This document shows positions 20,401 to 28,677 of a DNA stretch of 64,000 nucleotides, piece by piece (the first letter of the stretch is position 1; each line of letters opens with the position of its first letter). This DNA comes from Jannaschia helgolandensis. Lineage in GTDB: Bacteria > Pseudomonadota > Alphaproteobacteria > Rhodobacterales > Rhodobacteraceae. The stretch lies in NCBI RefSeq assembly GCF_900109285.1, contig NZ_FNZQ01000004.1, positions 289,774 to 353,773 on the forward strand, read 5' to 3'. A program made the position numbers and the translations under genes. The notes beneath the pieces were generated by a model that saw nothing but the letters and a program-made list of their open reading frames with translations, ran no database searches and was not told the DNA's origin.

Positions 20401-21108
20401 GGAGAAGTTGGTGCCGGTGCCCGAGCCGTATTTGAACAGACGGGCCTCGCGGACCCAGAGGTCCATGATGCCGCCGTCGTTCACCAGATCGTCGCTGACC
20501 GACTGGATGAAGCAGGCGTGCGGTTGCGGATGCTCGTAGGACGACCTGGACCGGACCAGCTTGCCGGTCTTCGGGTCGACATAATGATGCCCCTGCGCGG
20601 GGCCGTCGATGCCGTATGCCCAGTGCAGGCCGGTGTTGAACCACTGCGGCGAATTCGGCGCGGCCATCTGTCGGGCCAGCATGACGCGCATTTCGTCGAA
20701 ATAGGTGCGCGCGTCTTCCTCGGTGGTGAAATAACCGCCCTTCCAGCCCCAATAGGCCCAGGCCCCGGCCAAACGGTCGAACACCTGCTTGGACGACGTC
20801 TCGCCACCGAAGCGTTCGTTCTCGGGCAATTCGGCCAGCGCGTCATCGTCGGGAACCGAGCGCCACAGGAACTCGGGCACGCCCTTTTCCTTGACCGCCT
20901 TCAGCCGGGCCGGAACGCCTGCCTTGCGGAAATACTTCTGCGCGATGACATCGGACGCGACCTGGCTCCAGCCTTCGGGGATTTCCACCGCTTCCAGCTT
21001 GAACACCACGGTACCGTCGGGATTGCGGATCTCCGAGGTGGTGGTGGTGAAGGTCAGTGCCGAATAGGCATCTTTACCGCTTTCCGTGAATTTCCGCTCA
21101 AGCCGCAT
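17422..21108 (-). CDS. nrdJ: Adenosylcobalamin-dependent ribonucleotide reductase (class II)
   Basis: NrdJ converts ribonucleoside diphosphates to deoxyribonucleotides using a radical from adenosylcobalamin, without oxygen. The 1228 residues match the long alphaproteobacterial form. NPCSE near residue 475 carries a catalytic Cys; the glycine-rich [15 protein letters not shown] block and C-terminal cysteine cluster (CGECGNYTL...CMKCNTCGG) for re-reduction are present. The ATG at 21108 is preceded by an acceptable AGGGG. Upstream lie a paired NrdR box and a DnaA box; downstream a strong terminator, so it is monocistronic. cobS and cobT in this window feed its cofactor pathway. Confidence 0.98.
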   Translation of the reverse strand: MRLERKFTESGKDAYSALTFTTTTSEIRNPDGTVVFKLEAVEIPEGWSQVASDVIAQKYFRKAGVPARLKAVKEKGVPEFLWRSVPDDDALAELPENERFGGETSSKQVFDRLAGAWAYWGWKGGYFTTEEDARTYFDEMRVMLARQMAAPNSPQWFNTGLHWAYGIDGPAQGHHYVDPKTGKLVRSRSSYEHPQPHACFIQSVSDDLVNDGGIMDLWVREARLFKYGSGTGTNFSSLRGEGEALSGGGKSSGLMGFLKIGDRAAGAIKSGGTTRRAAKMVIVDMDHPDIEAFIDWKVIEEQKVAAIVAGSKAHQAQLTKVMEAVRAWDGTLDDATDPNINEALKDVIRAAKKHMIPEAYILRVLQYAKQGYDSIEFPTYDTDWDSEAYSTVSGQNSNNSVRVTNAFLHAVEKDADWELINRRDGKVAKTVPARELWDKIGHAAWACADPGIQFHDTVNDWHTCPEDGAIRGSNPCSEYMFLDDTACNLASMNLLKFLNADGSFDHEGYIHAARFWTVTLEISVAMAQFPSKEIAQRSYDFRTLGLGYANIGGLLMNMGLGYDSREGRALCGALTAVMTGVSYATSAEMAGELGPFPGYARNADHMQRVMRNHRNAAKGQTDGYEELAVKPVALDIDGCPDARLIALAAEIWDGVVEAGAKNGFRNAQSTVIAPTGTIGLVMDCDTTGIEPDFALVKFKKLAGGGYFKIINQSVPAALRKLGYGEAQIGEIIAYAVGHGSLGQAPGINHTSLIGHGFGKAEIAKIEAALPSAFDIRFVFNQWTLGEEFCTKALGIPAARLNDPTFDLLRHLGFSKKEIEAANDHVCGTMTLEGAPGLRDEHLSVFDCANPCGKKGKRFLSVDSHIHMMAAAQSFISGAISKTINMPNNATIEDCKAAYELSWSLGVKANALYRDGSKLSQPLAAALVEDDDEAAEILESGTPHEKAGVLAEKVIEKIIVKEVARAARTKLPERRKGYTQKAVVGGHKVYLRTGEYKDGNLGEIFIDMHKEGAGFRAMMNNFAIAVSVGLQYGVPLEEFVDAFTFTKFEPAGMVQGNAAIKNATSVLDYIFRELAVSYLDREDLAHVKPEGATFDSIHNGGEGAPDADGNVSALGQSAATKSLEVIKSVTSSGYLRNRMPQDLVALRGGMDRVAAELAGSTAASGFSETAQATFTTSTTTVAATGLNARAKAKMQGYEGEACGECGNYTLVRNGTCMKCNTCGGTSGCS

Positions 21109-21268
21109 CGTGGTGTCCCCTATGAAATCGTCTTGTTACAAATCGGTGCATTATCCGCCCCGTCCCTTGGCCCGCACGGCAGTTTTCCGACGCACCTCGA
21201 CCGTCGCGTCCGGTCGGACACGGGGGAATGGAATGTCTGAGGCTGCTGCCCGGTCTTGTCGCACTGAG

Positions 21269-21315
21269 CCACTACATTTGGTGGCCTCTCTTTGCCAAGA
21301 CACCAATAGCTGCGC
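21269..21315 (-). promoter_or_regulatory. Pair of NrdR boxes in the nrdJ promoter
   Basis: The proximal site CCACTACATTTGGTGG (21269-21284) is palindromic and matches 11 of 16 positions of the NrdR consensus acaCwAtATaTwGtgt. The distal site ACACCAATAGCTGCGC (21300-21315) is weaker (8 of 16). They start 31 bases apart, which is the three-helical-turn spacing typical of NrdR operators. A candidate -35 TTGACC lies just upstream on the minus strand, so binding would block RNA polymerase. Confidence 0.55.
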
Positions 21316-21332
21316 TTTTCGGGGGCGGTCAA

Positions 21333-21341
21333 TGTGGATAA
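21333..21341 (-). promoter_or_regulatory. Perfect DnaA box upstream of nrdJ
   Basis: The minus strand reads TTATCCACA, the exact consensus DnaA box, next to another TTATCCCC. It lies about 225 bases upstream of the nrdJ start and just upstream of the NrdR boxes. In Escherichia coli DnaA boxes regulate nrdAB, linking dNTP supply to replication; the same link here is inference. Confidence 0.5.
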
Positions 21342-21672
21342 CGGGGATAACTCGCAAAGAAAATTCTTGACCGCTCGTTAACGGATTCAAGACACCCACG
21401 ACTCACATTCACCTGGGTCGAGTAACGATGCGAAGCGCCTTGGAATCCTGCAAAACGGATGCGGTCGCCATGCGGTCGGGGGGCGAACCGGGAACCGTGG
21501 CACGGCTGCAACGCCTGCTGTCATACAAAGTTGTCCACAGGATGTTAGATCCGGGAATCACCCGGCATGTCACGGGTTCATGAAGATTGATTACCGTCAC
21601 CCCGGCGGGACAGATATCCAGGATATCTGCATTGTGGCTTATGTTGCCACTCGCGATACCAGATGTATCGCA

Positions 21673-21749
21673 TGGTCGGGGCGAGAAGATTCGAACTTCC
21701 GACCCCCTGTACCCAAAACAGGTGCGCTACCAGGCTGCGCCACGCCCCG
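21673..21749 (-). tRNA. tRNA-Pro (UGG)
   Basis: The minus strand folds into a complete 77-nt tRNA: acceptor arms CGGGGCG/CGCCCCG, discriminator A, encoded CCA, T-arm with GTTCGAAT, and anticodon loop TTTGGGT giving anticodon UGG for proline. It lies convergent to nothing and just downstream of no gene; the DUF192 gene follows it on the same strand to the right. Confidence 0.95.
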
Positions 21750-21797
21750 ACTCGTGCCGCTTAGCAGGGCTTTGCGACGGGGAAAAGCCTTGACGGT

Positions 21798-22316
21798 TCA
21801 ATCACAGGGCCAGGCGGCGGTATCCTGCGGCAGGGCAACGGTGCGCAGCTCGTCACCCGCGTCGATGCCCAGCATCCGCGCCATGCCGCCATTGATCTCC
21901 AGCACAGCCAATGTCGGCGCACCGGCGGGAATCGGCGTCTCGTCCAGGGGCACGGCATTCTCGTGGACCCGCACGATGCGGCCTTCGTCATCGACGAAGA
22001 TCATGTCGAGCGGGATCAGAGTGTTCCGCATCCAGAATGCGACATTCGATTCGCGCGGATAGACGAACAGCATCCCCGAAAGGCGGGACAGCGACTCGCG
22101 GTTCATCAGGCCTTTTGCCTGCTCTGCGGGGGTCAGGGCCAGTTCGACGCGAAAACGGACTTGTCCGAAATCCCCGCGCACATCGACCATGCCGTCCTGA
22201 CATTCGCCCGATGAAAGTGCTGCAACGTCGCTGGCGGCAAAAACCGGAACCGCCAGGATCAGGGCCAGACGCAAACCGCCCATCAGCCGGTCGTTCAGTC
22301 GGTGAAATATTCCCAT
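21798..22316 (-). CDS. Exported DUF192 protein
   Basis: The 172-residue protein has an N-terminal signal peptide ([19 protein letters not shown]) and a DUF192 domain (conserved [40 protein letters not shown]). DUF192 proteins are small beta-barrels of unknown function, usually periplasmic. The start at 22316 follows AGAGGTG; a start at 22283 would shorten the signal peptide. Its first 22 bases overlap the end of the upstream cold-shock gene, indicating translational coupling, a linkage known in other alphaproteobacteria. Confidence 0.88.
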   Translation of the reverse strand: MGIFHRLNDRLMGGLRLALILAVPVFAASDVAALSSGECQDGMVDVRGDFGQVRFRVELALTPAEQAKGLMNRESLSRLSGMLFVYPRESNVAFWMRNTLIPLDMIFVDDEGRIVRVHENAVPLDETPIPAGAPTLAVLEINGGMARMLGIDAGDELRTVALPQDTAAWPCD

Positions 22317-22825
22317 CGGCGCACCTCTACCGCTAGTCGTCCTCGCGCGCCATCCACGACGCGGATGCAGATTGCCTCGCCCGGAAGTAGTTCCGCAAGG
22401 CCGAAACGGCGCACGACTTCAGTATGAACGAAAATGTCAGCAGTATCGCCGAAGATATTCACGAAACCGAAGCCCTTACCCCTGTCGAACCATTTCACCC
22501 GCGCCGGCAGATACGGAAGATCATCGGGGATTGGCATCAGGTATTCGGGGGAGGTCAGATCCTCGGACGGAGTATCGGATCCGACCGGGTCGATCGACAG
22601 AATCCGAACCGCCTGAAGGCCCCGGTCGCTGACTTGATAGGTGAGCCGGATCAAGCTGCCATCGAGGACGGAACTCTGCCCGAAGTTGCGCAGGACATTG
22701 ACGTGCAGCAGGATATCCCGCTCCGCTTCATCGGACACGACGAAGCCGAAACCGCGGACCGGATCGAACCATTTCACGATTCCCGAAATCGTCAGTTCTG
22801 TGAAACCCGTCTCGCTCACGCCCAT
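22295..22825 (-). CDS. Protein with two cold-shock domains
   Basis: Two CspA-like domains are present in about 176 residues. The first has [14 protein letters not shown] and DILLHV; the second [14 protein letters not shown] and DIFVHTEVV. These carry RNP1- and RNP2-like motifs that bind single-stranded RNA or DNA. Double CSD proteins are typical of alphaproteobacteria and are thought to act as RNA chaperones. The start is uncertain: 22825 (MGVSETG) or 22852 (MGARFSG); neither has a strong ribosome-binding site. Confidence 0.9.
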   Translation of the reverse strand: MGVSETGFTELTISGIVKWFDPVRGFGFVVSDEAERDILLHVNVLRNFGQSSVLDGSLIRLTYQVSDRGLQAVRILSIDPVGSDTPSEDLTSPEYLMPIPDDLPYLPARVKWFDRGKGFGFVNIFGDTADIFVHTEVVRRFGLAELLPGEAICIRVVDGARGRLAVEVRRWEYFTD

Positions 22826-23007
22826 CAAAACACCACTAAATCGTGCCCCCATCCAGTTGATGGAAAAGATCGATATTGGCCAGCCGGGCTGGCATTCAAG
22901 GGTGCATGTCCGGAAAAACCCGACAATCCTGTGGTAACGCCGGGTCAGCCGCGAAAGTCCGCCTGTCGATCTGGCAAACAGGCAGACTGCAGCCAAGGCG
23001 GCTGCAA

Positions 23008-23622
23008 TCAGGGGTTGAGTCTTGAAACCGCCCAATTCCCTGTCTGCGGGGTGTCGCGGGTGAATCGAAATCGGTCGTGCAGGCGAAACGCACCGTCGGC
23101 CCAGAGTTCGATCTCTACGGGCCGGATCCGAAATCCACCCCAGAACGGCGGACGCCTGGGCGACACGCCCTTGCTTGCCGTGACCTTCGCCACTTCGGCC
23201 ATCAAGGCACCCCGGCTTTCCAGAGGGCGGGATTGCGCCGAGGCCCAGGCCCCCAGCCGCGATTGCAGCGACCGGGACGCGTAATAGACATCCGCCTGCT
23301 CGTCCGACACCCGCTCTACCGGACCGCGCACGCGGACCTGACGGCGCAGGCTTTTCCAGTGCATCACGAAGGCGGCCTGCGGGTTGGCGGCCAGTTCCTG
23401 CCCCTTCTTGCCTTCGAAATTCGTATAGAAAACAAAGGCCCCTTGTCCGATCTCGATCTCTTTCAGCAGGACCATGCGGACATTCGGCAGGCCGTCGGGG
23501 TCGACCGTGGCCAGGGCGATTGCACTGGGGTCTTCCGGTTCGGACGCCGTGGCCTCTTCCAGCCAGCGGGCGGCGATGGCCACCGGGTCGTCGCCTGCGA
23601 ATATGCCGTCGCGTTCCGCCAT
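23008..23622 (-). CDS. pdxH: Pyridoxamine 5'-phosphate oxidase
   Basis: PdxH is an FMN enzyme making pyridoxal 5'-phosphate from PNP or PMP. The 204-residue protein has the FMN-binding block [27 protein letters not shown], the [12 protein letters not shown] strand and the C-terminal signature with FWGGFRIRP and RLNP end. I chose the start at 23622 ([10 protein letters not shown]) because homologues begin near there. It is divergent from fabI with 79 bases between the starts. Confidence 0.95.
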   Translation of the reverse strand: MAERDGIFAGDDPVAIAARWLEEATASEPEDPSAIALATVDPDGLPNVRMVLLKEIEIGQGAFVFYTNFEGKKGQELAANPQAAFVMHWKSLRRQVRVRGPVERVSDEQADVYYASRSLQSRLGAWASAQSRPLESRGALMAEVAKVTASKGVSPRRPPFWGGFRIRPVEIELWADGAFRLHDRFRFTRDTPQTGNWAVSRLNP

Positions 23623-23701
23623 CGTACCGCCCCTGCCCCGTAAACCTTGCTGCACATACACCTTTCGCCTAAGCCTGCGTCAAGGCAAGTCGGAGGGGAA
23701 T

Positions 23702-24517
23702 ATGGCAGGCTTAATGGCAGGCAAGCGCGGACTCATCATGGGTCTGGCGAATGACAAGTCCATCGCATGGGGCATCGCGAAGGCCTGCGCCGATCAGGGG
23801 GCAGAACTGGCCTTCAGCTATCAGGGCGAGGCCCTGAAGAAGCGGGTCGATCCGCTGGCCGCGCAGACCGGCAGCGACATCGTGCTGCCCTGTGACGTAG
23901 GTGATGGGGCATCGATCGACGCGATGTTCGCCGCCCTTGGGGAACGCTGGGACAAGCTGGACTTCCTGGTCCATGCCATCGGCTTTTCGGACAAGAACGA
24001 ATTGCGCGGGCGCTATCTGGAAACGTCGCTCGACAACTTCCTGATGACTATGAATATTTCGGTCTACTCCTTCACCGCCGTCATGCAGCGCGCCGAGAAG
24101 ATGATGACCGAAGGCGGGTCGGCCCTTACGCTGTCGTATTACGGTGCGGAAAAGGTCATGCCGCATTACAACGTGATGGGGTTGGCGAAGGCCGCACTGG
24201 AATGTTCGGTTCAGTATCTGGCGGAAGATCTTGGCCGCGACGGCATCCGCGTGAATGCCATTTCGGCGGGTACGATCAAGACGCTCGCCGCGTCGGGCAT
24301 CGGCGACTTTCGCTATATTCTCAAGTGGAACGAATACAATTCCCCCCTGCGCCGTACCGTCACTCAGGAGGAAGTCGGGAAATCGGCGATGTATCTGTTG
24401 TCGGACCTGTCGTCGGCGGTCACCGGCACGATCCATCATGTCGATGCGGGTTACCATGTCGTCGGTATGAAGAACGTCGATGCACCCGACATGACGCTAG
24501 ACAAGAAGGCCACCTGA
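23702..24517 (+). CDS. fabI: Enoyl-[acyl-carrier-protein] reductase (NADH)
   Basis: FabI catalyses the last step of the fatty acid elongation cycle. The 271-residue protein has the FabI-type cofactor site (GLANDKSIAWGIAKA), the catalytic Tyr-x6-Lys in YNVMGLAK, and the SAGTIKTLAASGI loop that closes over substrate. The start at 23702 follows CGGAGGGGAAT. The LysE-type gene follows after four bases, suggesting cotranscription. Confidence 0.96.
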   Translation: MAGLMAGKRGLIMGLANDKSIAWGIAKACADQGAELAFSYQGEALKKRVDPLAAQTGSDIVLPCDVGDGASIDAMFAALGERWDKLDFLVHAIGFSDKNELRGRYLETSLDNFLMTMNISVYSFTAVMQRAEKMMTEGGSALTLSYYGAEKVMPHYNVMGLAKAALECSVQYLAEDLGRDGIRVNAISAGTIKTLAASGIGDFRYILKWNEYNSPLRRTVTQEEVGKSAMYLLSDLSSAVTGTIHHVDAGYHVVGMKNVDAPDMTLDKKAT

Positions 24518-24521
24518 CCCG

Positions 24522-25130
24522 GTGCTGAGCGTTGCGCATCTGCTGGCCTTCAACCTGGCACTGTTGCTGGCGGTCGCGTCCCCCGGACCGGCGTTTCTGG
24601 TCTGCGTCCGGGCCAGTTTACAGGGGGGACGGCAGGAAGGCATCCTGACCGGTCTCGGGCTGGCGGTCATGGCCGGACTGTGGACGCTGGCGGCGCTTCT
24701 GGGGCTGGATACGATTTTCACCCTGTTCCCCTATGCCTACACGGTCATGAAAATCAGCGGCGCATTGCTGGTCATGTTCATCGCGGTGCAGACATGGCGC
24801 GGGGCAGCGAAGGCCATCGTCACCGCGCCCCCGGCCTCGTCACGACGGGCGGTCCTGCGCGGCCTCCTCCTGAACCTTGGCAATCCGAAAAGCATCCTGT
24901 TTTCCGCAGGTGTCCTGCTGGTCATCTTCCCCCCCGGCCTGTCTGCGGCCGAGATGTCGCTGATTACAGCCAACCAGATTGTTCTGGAAACGGCGGTCTA
25001 TACCGTTCTGGCCACCCTGATGTCGCGTGACACCGTTCGCGCCCGGTATCTGGCGTTCAAACCATCGCTGACGCGAGCGATGGCCCTGGTGCTTGGCGGG
25101 CTGGGGTTGCGTCTTTTAATCACGTCCTGA
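24522..25130 (+). CDS. LysE/RhtB-family amino acid exporter
   Basis: The 202-residue membrane protein has about six hydrophobic segments and the LysE family landmarks: N-terminal [21 protein letters not shown], and [18 protein letters not shown] in the middle. Such proteins export amino acids or derivatives. A GTG start at 24522 lies four bases after fabI. Substrate unknown. Confidence 0.88.
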   Translation: MLSVAHLLAFNLALLLAVASPGPAFLVCVRASLQGGRQEGILTGLGLAVMAGLWTLAALLGLDTIFTLFPYAYTVMKISGALLVMFIAVQTWRGAAKAIVTAPPASSRRAVLRGLLLNLGNPKSILFSAGVLLVIFPPGLSAAEMSLITANQIVLETAVYTVLATLMSRDTVRARYLAFKPSLTRAMALVLGGLGLRLLITS

Positions 25131-25146
25131 CCCGGAGGTCTGCGCC

Positions 25147-25653
25147 ATGTCCAACCAACTGCCACACGAAAAAGGCTTCCACATCAGTTGGGACCAGATC
25201 CACCGCGACAGCCGTGCGCTGGCCTGGCGGCTGGACGGACGCGGCCCCGGCGATGGTGGCGCATGGAAGGCCATCGTCGCGATCACCCGGGGCGGCATGG
25301 CTCCGGCAATGATCGCCGCGCGCGAGCTGGGCATCCGCCTGGTCGATACCATCAGCATCAAGTCCTACGACCATCAGGCCCAGGGGGACGCGCAGGTCCT
25401 GTCGCGCCCCGACCCCGACATGATGGGCGACGGCACCGGCGTTCTGGTGATCGACGATCTGGTTGATTCAGGGAAAACACTGGAAGTGGTGCGCGCGCTC
25501 TACCCCAATGCGCATTTCGCCACCGTCTATGCCAAGCCCAAGGGCGAGCCCATGGTCGATACCTTCATCACCGGCGTTAGTCAGGATACGTGGATATTTT
25601 TCCCTTGGGACATGGCGCTGCAATATGTCGAGCCGTATCGCGGCAAGGACTGA
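25147..25653 (+). CDS. gpt: Xanthine-guanine phosphoribosyltransferase
   Basis: The 168-residue protein is close in length and sequence to Gpt: [30 protein letters not shown], and the PRPP-binding signature [13 protein letters not shown] near residues 98-110. It salvages xanthine and guanine to XMP and GMP. The start at 25147 follows CCCGGAGGTCTGCGCC. It is 16 bases downstream of the LysE gene on the same strand. Confidence 0.94.
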   Translation: MSNQLPHEKGFHISWDQIHRDSRALAWRLDGRGPGDGGAWKAIVAITRGGMAPAMIAARELGIRLVDTISIKSYDHQAQGDAQVLSRPDPDMMGDGTGVLVIDDLVDSGKTLEVVRALYPNAHFATVYAKPKGEPMVDTFITGVSQDTWIFFPWDMALQYVEPYRGKD

Positions 25654-25731
25654 CAGTGCGGTGCCGCCAGCCGAAGCCGTCGCGCCGGGAATGCTCCGAT
25701 CTTGCGAGGTCCGGACAGGGCCGCAGAGTCA

Positions 25732-27075
25732 TCACTGGCGCAATGTCAGCCGCAGTCTGATACCGTCCCGCGACCGCACTGTCAGATGCGCCACCGGGAC
25801 CGGCGGATCGCCGATTGGCGCGACGCGATATGCACCGATCAGTCGCGCCAGCAGCAGCACACCCTCGGCCATCGCGAACCCCGCGCCTGTGCAGACCCGA
25901 GGCCCGGCGCTGAACGGCATATAGGCCTGCCGCGCACTCTCCCTCGTGGCCCCTGTCTGCCAGCGGTCGGGGTCGAAGCCATCAGGATTGTCCCACATCC
26001 GTTCGTGCCGATGCAGATGCCATGGTGACAGCACGATCTGCGCGCCCGTCGGGGCCTGCCGGTTGCGAAATGTCTCGGGCCGGGTCGTCTCGCGGACCAT
26101 CATCGGGACCGGTGGATATAGACGCAGCGTCTCGCGGAAAACGTCGCGGGTATGTGGCATCTGGCTGAGATCACTGAACTTGAACGTATGCCAATCTCGT
26201 GTGGCTTCGGCCGCGACACGGTCCTGTGCCTCCTCGTGCGTGGCAAGAAGATAGAGCGCCCATGCCAATGCGGACGCACTGGTTTCGTGCCCCGCCAGAA
26301 AGAAAATCGCGACCTGATCGACCATTTCCGGCACCGAGAACCGGTGGCCCGTGTCCGGGTCGGCAAATGTCATGATCTTGGTTGCAAGGTCGTCGGGCGC
26401 GGACCCATCTTCGATCTGGACAGCGCGGCGATCGACCAGCGCGGTGATGGCGGACCGGATCGAACGAGCCGCCGCCAGCGTCCTGCGCCTGTGAAAGCGC
26501 GGCATCCAGCGCGGCATCGGAATCAGCGCGGCGATGTTCAGAAGCGGCTGCGTGCGTTGATAGTCGCGGAACTCGCGGAAGACCTGAGCGGCCAGGGCAT
26601 CCTCGATCGGGACGGAAAACAGCGTGCGGAAGATGACGTCGGCGGCGGCATAGCTGGCCAGTTCCTCGATCTCGTGCTCGCCTTCGGTGGCACGCTCGAT
26701 CATCGCCTGGGCAGCGTCCAGCATTCCCGGAAAGGCGTCGCGCAACCTGCCACCCGCAAACGCCGGATCAATGATCCGCCGCTGCCGCTTCCATTCCGCG
26801 CCATTGGTGACAAAGACAGACCGGCCCAACAGCGGCGCAAGACCCTCGCGCACCCGGTCCGATTTGGGAAAGTCGTCCGGGCGACTTTTTATCACAATAT
26901 CAATAAGTTGAGGGTCGTTCATCATGTAGCTTCTGAAGAACGGAGTCCGAAACTCGGCCATCCAGGCGCGATACAGGCGCGCAGGCTGAGCACTCAGAAT
27001 ATCGGCCCGAAAGCGGCGCATGTAACCAAACAGGCCGACGCGACCGTCGCGTGGGGTGGGTTTGGGCGGGATCAT
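25732..27075 (-). CDS. Cytochrome P450
   Basis: The 447-residue haem-thiolate monooxygenase has the I-helix AGHETSASALAW (about residue 262), the ExxR motif in ETLRLYPPVPMMVR (about 317), and the haem-binding FSAGPRVCTGAG (about residues 390-401). There is no membrane anchor. Its electron donor is not encoded nearby. It overlaps the preceding hydrolase gene by ATGA, so the two are translationally coupled. Substrate unknown; lipid or fatty acid is only a guess from the partner. Confidence 0.95.
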   Translation of the reverse strand: MIPPKPTPRDGRVGLFGYMRRFRADILSAQPARLYRAWMAEFRTPFFRSYMMNDPQLIDIVIKSRPDDFPKSDRVREGLAPLLGRSVFVTNGAEWKRQRRIIDPAFAGGRLRDAFPGMLDAAQAMIERATEGEHEIEELASYAAADVIFRTLFSVPIEDALAAQVFREFRDYQRTQPLLNIAALIPMPRWMPRFHRRRTLAAARSIRSAITALVDRRAVQIEDGSAPDDLATKIMTFADPDTGHRFSVPEMVDQVAIFFLAGHETSASALAWALYLLATHEEAQDRVAAEATRDWHTFKFSDLSQMPHTRDVFRETLRLYPPVPMMVRETTRPETFRNRQAPTGAQIVLSPWHLHRHERMWDNPDGFDPDRWQTGATRESARQAYMPFSAGPRVCTGAGFAMAEGVLLLARLIGAYRVAPIGDPPVPVAHLTVRSRDGIRLRLTLRQ

Positions 27076-28334
27076 GGGGCCATCGCGGTGTATCGGTTGA
27101 CAGGTGTGCGCTTGGTCGATGGGCTGGGCGCCCGACCGGCAAACCGCTCGCCCAAGCGGTGCGGACCGGCCGTTATGCGGAAATAATCATAGTCCGATGA
27201 GGTTCCCGGAAGCGCATCGAAGGCGCAAAGATACTGGAAATGCAGGCGAAAGTATCGCCGCTTCAGCTTGCGCCATGTTTCGGGAGTCAGGGTTTTGGTA
27301 AAGGCCGCCGACAGGATCAGCGGCCCGGTCTGCCGATCTGGCGCGACGCCGGTGACAGACACCGGATCGCACAACGCGAAGGCGCATCCGTCGCCGGGCG
27401 CGGTGACGTCGACCCAAGGGATCAGGTCCTGTCCGCCCATGACATGAAGATCTGCACGTAACCTTTTGGCATCAGGCAAGAAACTCACCATCGGAACGAC
27501 CTGTCCAAGACTCAGGAAACTGCACCGTCCGGGGGGAATACGTGACCCCCGGATCATGTCAGCGAGAACCGAGACGGCAAGATGCGCACCCGAGGAGTGG
27601 CCGACGATCAGAACCTCGTCGACATTGGAAGCGAGAGCCTCCGCAATGCGGTCCGCATAGCTGGCCATCCTGGCCTCCAGCTCCGGCGGATTCGCCCCGT
27701 TCCAGCGGGCCGAGAATGCATAATCGTACATAAGGTAATATGCGAAGACCTTGGAATCCCTGGCCTTGAACCATCGCAGGACCAGCCAGCCTGCCGCTGT
27801 ACCAAACAGGATCGCCGCGAAATAGCGTGGTACTTCATAGGACAGGACCGGAGGCAGCGGTTGCCCGGTCGCGACCATGATCAGGTCCGATACCCATGCG
27901 ACGCCCCATGCCACAAGTCCGCCTGCTGCGATGGCTGTGACAAGTTGTAATACAAGAAATACAATGGGATACAACGCGGCGATAATCGGCCCCTGTCGCA
28001 GGCGCATCAGCCGGAACAACGCGCCCGATGAGATATAGATCCAGGCCGTGCGGGCAAGATGCCAATAGGTCGCCGGGATGGAGGCGGCCATGCTGGACGA
28101 CACGATGTCGGACCAGACCAGAACCTCGATATCCGTGGTGACCCGTGCCCCGTCGATCTGTGCCTCGACCTGCCAGGAAAAGGCGTTTTCGCCCTTTTGT
28201 TGGCTTATGGAATATCCCGATAATTCAGCTTGTTGCGCGCCTTCCTTGCGATATAATTCGCGATACCGTCGCGGATGAAACGGATCGAAACCGGGGATGT
28301 AGAGGACGCGGCGGGTGGCTACGGTCTGGGTCAT
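27072..28334 (-). CDS. Membrane-anchored alpha/beta-hydrolase-like protein coupled to the P450
   Basis: The 420-residue protein begins RRVLYIPGFDPFHPRRYRELY, has two hydrophobic segments in the middle (about residues 125-155 and 185-205), and then the nucleophile-elbow motif VGHSSGAHLAVSVL near residue 243, as in serine hydrolases. I do not recognise a characterised homologue. Its stop overlaps the P450 start (ATGA at 27072-27075), implying that the two act together, possibly on a membrane lipid. The start MTQTVATRR at 28334 is preferred because the conserved region begins just after it. Confidence 0.75.
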   Translation of the reverse strand: MTQTVATRRVLYIPGFDPFHPRRYRELYRKEGAQQAELSGYSISQQKGENAFSWQVEAQIDGARVTTDIEVLVWSDIVSSSMAASIPATYWHLARTAWIYISSGALFRLMRLRQGPIIAALYPIVFLVLQLVTAIAAGGLVAWGVAWVSDLIMVATGQPLPPVLSYEVPRYFAAILFGTAAGWLVLRWFKARDSKVFAYYLMYDYAFSARWNGANPPELEARMASYADRIAEALASNVDEVLIVGHSSGAHLAVSVLADMIRGSRIPPGRCSFLSLGQVVPMVSFLPDAKRLRADLHVMGGQDLIPWVDVTAPGDGCAFALCDPVSVTGVAPDRQTGPLILSAAFTKTLTPETWRKLKRRYFRLHFQYLCAFDALPGTSSDYDYFRITAGPHRLGERFAGRAPSPSTKRTPVNRYTAMAP

Positions 28335-28403
28335 CTGGCGATCGTGCCTTGCGTCGGGTCGGGACAGGATGACACAACCATCGGGCGGAAATAAGGACAA
28401 GTG

Positions 28404-28625
28404 ATGGACAGTAAGCCGGATCTGGAAATCGACGCGCTCGGACTGTTGTGCCCTCTGCCCGTGCTGCGCCTGAAAAAACGTATGCAGCCTTTGAAATCAG
28501 GGGCTTGCGTCAGGCTTCTGGCGGATGATCCGGCTGCGCTGATCGATGTACCTCACTTCTGCGCCGAAACCGGTCACCGGTTCGTCGGTGTCGATGGGCA
28601 TGCCTTCATTATCGAAAAAGCATAG
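28404..28625 (+). CDS. TusA-family sulfurtransferase
   Basis: The 73-residue protein has the single conserved cysteine motif LCPLPVLRLKK (Cys near residue 16) of TusA/SirA-like sulfur carriers. Members pass persulfide sulfur in tRNA thiolation, molybdenum cofactor or sulfur oxidation pathways; which one is unclear here. The start at 28404 follows AAGGACAAG. It is divergent from the hydrolase-P450 pair, and a repeat element follows its stop. Confidence 0.88.
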   Translation: MDSKPDLEIDALGLLCPLPVLRLKKRMQPLKSGACVRLLADDPAALIDVPHFCAETGHRFVGVDGHAFIIEKA

Positions 28626-28631
28626 GAATAC

Positions 28632-28676
28632 CGGCGTATTACGACGGTGCATACCAGGGTATTACGTTCGTATCCC
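28632..28676. repeat. Intergenic repeat element, copy B
   Basis: This copy shares GTATTACG, GGTGCATACC and GGGTATTAC with the element at 8652-8696 but lacks its perfect right-hand palindrome. It occupies almost the whole gap between the TusA stop (28625) and the IorAB stop (28678), two convergent genes. Confidence 0.6.
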
Positions 28677-28677
28677 C

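Larger units (their letters stand above)
21109..21672. other. Long intergenic region upstream of nrdJ
   Basis: These 564 bases hold no credible gene. The nrdJ-proximal part (21260-21345) contains two NrdR-like boxes and a perfect DnaA box. A second DnaA-like site, TTGTCCACA, lies near 21531. I searched for the conserved B12-box (AGTCAGGAGACCTGCC type) of a cobalamin riboswitch and did not find it, so cobalamin control at the RNA level is not supported. Confidence 0.6.

Noticed and set aside
21109..21672. Cobalamin riboswitch before nrdJ
   Set aside because: The region was read on the minus strand for the B12-box and flanking conserved stems; none were found.
26152..27186. Plus-strand open frame of 344 codons
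   Set aside because: Antisense to the P450 gene, which has all haem and I-helix motifs.
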